Below, piece after piece: positions 4,932 to 6,671 of a stretch of DNA of 6,671 nt. The position numbers and the translations under genes were made by a program. This stretch comes from Chloroflexota bacterium. GTDB lineage: Bacteria; Chloroflexota; Dehalococcoidia; Lucifugimonadales; UBA3495. The stretch spans positions 1 through 6,671 of the forward strand of contig JADFPM010000150.1 in NCBI GenBank assembly GCA_022562335.1, given 5' to 3'. The notes under the pieces are model-generated. The model was given only the letters and a program-made list of their open reading frames with translations, made no database searches and had not been told where the DNA came from. How positions within the stretch are numbered: position 1 is the stretch's first letter; every line of letters starts with the position of its first letter.

Positions 4932-6671
4932 TTAAGCTCTAAGAGAGGCGCCGACTTCCCTTTCCAGGGATTTAAGCAACCCTTCCAAAGACCGGCTCAC
5001 GTCTTCCGCGGTCAACGTGCGGTCTTGGGATTGGAAGTCCAGGTGGAAAGCCAAGGACTTGGTCCCCGGGGCAACGTTTTCGCCGGAATAGATGTCAAAC
5101 AGGTCCACGTTTTGGACCATGCGGTGCCGGGCGATTATCTCCTGGACCCTTCCCGCGGGAACGTCTTGGGGCACCACCAAGGCCAGGTCCCGGGTAGCGG
5201 CGGGATAACGGGAAATGCTTTTGAACTTCCGTTCCGCCGGCCCCAGAGATTCTAACAGTCTATCCAGCCTCAGTTCCAGTAGGGTGACCGTGGCGGCGTT
5301 CAGGTCAAACCGCTGTCTTACCGCCGGGTGCACCTCTCCTACAACCCCCAAATCCAACCCGTTGGCCGAAATCTGGGCGCACTTTCCCGGTTGGAACAGC
5401 GGGTCTTCCGCCGGCCGGTATTCCGGCTCCACACCCAGCCGGCCCAAAACCGCCGCCAAGACGCCCTTGGCATCATAAAAATCCAAGGGCTCATTGTCCA
5501 CCAGCCACGAGTAATCCCAACGCCTTCCCGCCAGCACGGCCACCGCCGTCTCCCGCTCAATGGGCAGGTCATTGTCCCTGGGGATGAACACCCGGCCCAA
5601 CTCAAACAGCCGGAACGGACCTTCGCCATGGCCTTCGTTGGCGGCCAGGGTCGCCAGCACGCTGTAACGCAACGTGGGGCGCAATATCTCGTGGTCCGCG
5701 CTCATGGGGTTGGCCACCCGCAGCGGCGGCCCATCGCCCTCCGCGTGATTCAGATCCCAGTGATCCACCATTTCCAGGTCTGCCTGGCTCACCAGGGGGT
5801 AGTTGATGACCTCTTGCATGCCGGCGGCAGCCAAAGCGTCTTTTACTTTGGCCACCAATTGGGTCATGGGGCTCACCGCCCGGTAGGGGATGGGCGTTGA
5901 GATCATGGTCGTCGGGAGCGCGTCATACCCAACTATGCGGACCACCTCTTCCACCAGGTCATCCTCTATGTTTATGTCGTTGCGCCAATACGGCACCGTC
6001 ACCTCTATGACCTCACCCTTCTGGCCGCCGCCCTGGCGCCGGATTGGTGAGAAACCCAACGAATCCAACACCATCTCCGCCTGCTCCATGTCGACGTCCA
6101 TGCCCAAAACCTTCTTTAGGCGTTGGGCGGTAAGGCTGACTTTCAGAGACGGCGCGGGTTCGCGGTTCACGTCGATGATCCCCCGGGCAACCTTGCCGCC
6201 CGCCACCTGTTGGATCAATTGGGTGGCCCGCCGCAGAGCGATGGGCGCCAATTCCTGCCGCAGCCCTTTTTCAAATCTCAGAGTGGCCTCGGTGCGCAGC
6301 TGGTACGATTGGGCCGTGTCCCGGTTGTTGTACGGCTCGAAGGTGGCCGCTTCCAAAAGGACCGAGGTTGTTTCTGGGCCGATCTCACTGTTGGCGCCGC
6401 CGATGACTCCACCCATACCGATGGGGTCGTTGGCGTCGGCGATGACCAATACCTGGGCGTTCAGGGTTCGCTGGACACCGTCCAGGGTCACCAGGGTTTC
6501 GCCGGGCCTGGCCCGCCGCACCACCACGGTGGCGTCGCGTATCTTATCGAAATCAAAGGAGTGCAACGGCTGGTTCAACTCCAGCATCACAAAGTTGGTC
6601 ACATCCACCACGTTATTGATGGGCCGCAGCCCGGCCCGTGTGAGACGGTCTTGAAGCCACTGGGGGGATGG
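4932..6671 (-). CDS. pheT: phenylalanyl-tRNA synthetase beta subunit, 5' end outside the window
   Basis: PheRS is an alpha2-beta2 enzyme that charges tRNA-Phe; the beta subunit binds tRNA and edits mischarged Tyr-tRNA. The frame is open to the window edge, where it reads PSPQWLQDRLTRAGLRPINN directly before VVDVTNFVMLELNQPLHSFD, so the GTG at 6611 is an internal valine and not the start. The 579 visible residues cover the B3/B4 editing region (about 1-165, with GMGGVIGG near 85-92 and TEATLRFEKGL near 127-137), B5 (about 176-253, ending VEEVVRIVGYDALP), the catalytic-like core B6-B7 (about 268-480, with NPMSADHEILRPTLR and FRLFELGRVF), and the C-terminal FDX-ACB anticodon-binding domain (last 96 residues, from KSISRYPAATRDLALVV). 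Full bacterial PheT is near 800 residues, so roughly 200 N-terminal residues (B1 and the EMAP-like B2) are missing beyond the edge. No frameshift or stop is seen. pheS would be expected upstream. Confidence 0.96.
   Translation of the reverse strand, partial: PSPQWLQDRLTRAGLRPINNVVDVTNFVMLELNQPLHSFDFDKIRDATVVVRRARPGETLVTLDGVQRTLNAQVLVIADANDPIGMGGVIGGANSEIGPETTSVLLEAATFEPYNNRDTAQSYQLRTEATLRFEKGLRQELAPIALRRATQLIQQVAGGKVARGIIDVNREPAPSLKVSLTAQRLKKVLGMDVDMEQAEMVLDSLGFSPIRRQGGGQKGEVIEVTVPYWRNDINIEDDLVEEVVRIVGYDALPTTMISTPIPYRAVSPMTQLVAKVKDALAAAGMQEVINYPLVSQADLEMVDHWDLNHAEGDGPPLRVANPMSADHEILRPTLRYSVLATLAANEGHGEGPFRLFELGRVFIPRDNDLPIERETAVAVLAGRRWDYSWLVDNEPLDFYDAKGVLAAVLGRLGVEPEYRPAEDPLFQPGKCAQISANGLDLGVVGEVHPAVRQRFDLNAATVTLLELRLDRLLESLGPAERKFKSISRYPAATRDLALVVPQDVPAGRVQEIIARHRMVQNVDLFDIYSGENVAPGTKSLAFHLDFQSQDRTLTAEDVSRSLEGLLKSLEREVGASLRA

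Noticed and set aside
4923..4933. Run of seven T on the plus strand next to the pheT stop, as a terminator
   Set aside because: No stem of useful length precedes it on the plus strand. On the minus strand it is an A-run after the pheT stop, not a U-tract.
6609..6611. GTG as start of pheT
   Set aside because: The frame continues upstream to the window edge with conserved PheT sequence (PSPQWL...INN), so this is an internal valine codon of a gene cut by the edge.
5890..6654. Long open frame on the plus strand (254 codons) opposite pheT
   Set aside because: It is fully antisense to strongly conserved PheT domains; the product is Ser/Arg/Thr-rich with no recognisable motif, as expected for a shadow frame in GC-rich DNA. 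The same applies to 5328-5900.

Overview
The window is a stretch of ordinary, moderately GC-rich bacterial chromosome, densely coding and without mobile elements, CRISPR arrays, tRNA or rRNA genes. Protein features (the IF3, L20 and PheT sequences, frequent non-ATG starts, moderately high GC) would fit Chloroflexota such as a SAR202/Dehalococcoidia-like lineage. That is an impression from sequence style, not a demonstrated assignment; only a bacterial origin is certain.

Left half, + strand. A complete M20-family zinc amidohydrolase/peptidase (49-1404, TTG start) is followed by a GC-rich inverted repeat and a good sigma70-type promoter (1481-1509). The promoter drives the classic translation operon infC-rpmI-rplT (IF3, L35, L20; 1565-2704). 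infC almost certainly starts at an AUA codon preceded by a perfect Shine-Dalgarno (SD), the same class of weak start that lets IF3 autoregulate in other bacteria. The SD lies in a small potential hairpin. infC and rpmI overlap by 14 nt, and rplT follows after 29 nt with a TTG start.

Middle. A 131-bp convergent gap carries a perfect 11-bp terminator hairpin with a U-rich tract for minus-strand transcripts.

Right half, - strand. Reading from the right edge: pheT (beta subunit of phenylalanyl-tRNA synthetase, 5' end cut by the window), a 180-bp gap with a 17-bp tandem duplication, moeA (molybdopterin molybdotransferase), and a 166-aa protein of unknown function joined to moeA by an ATGA overlap. 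The MoeA carries an unusual 52-residue histidine-rich N-terminal extension.

Together the window holds translation machinery (IF3, L35, L20, PheRS beta) on two converging units, with a molybdenum-cofactor gene and a coupled unknown between them. The points most worth a second look are the AUA-started infC with its masked SD, the His-rich MoeA, and the unknown gene coupled to moeA. I found no evidence for a wholly new multi-gene system.
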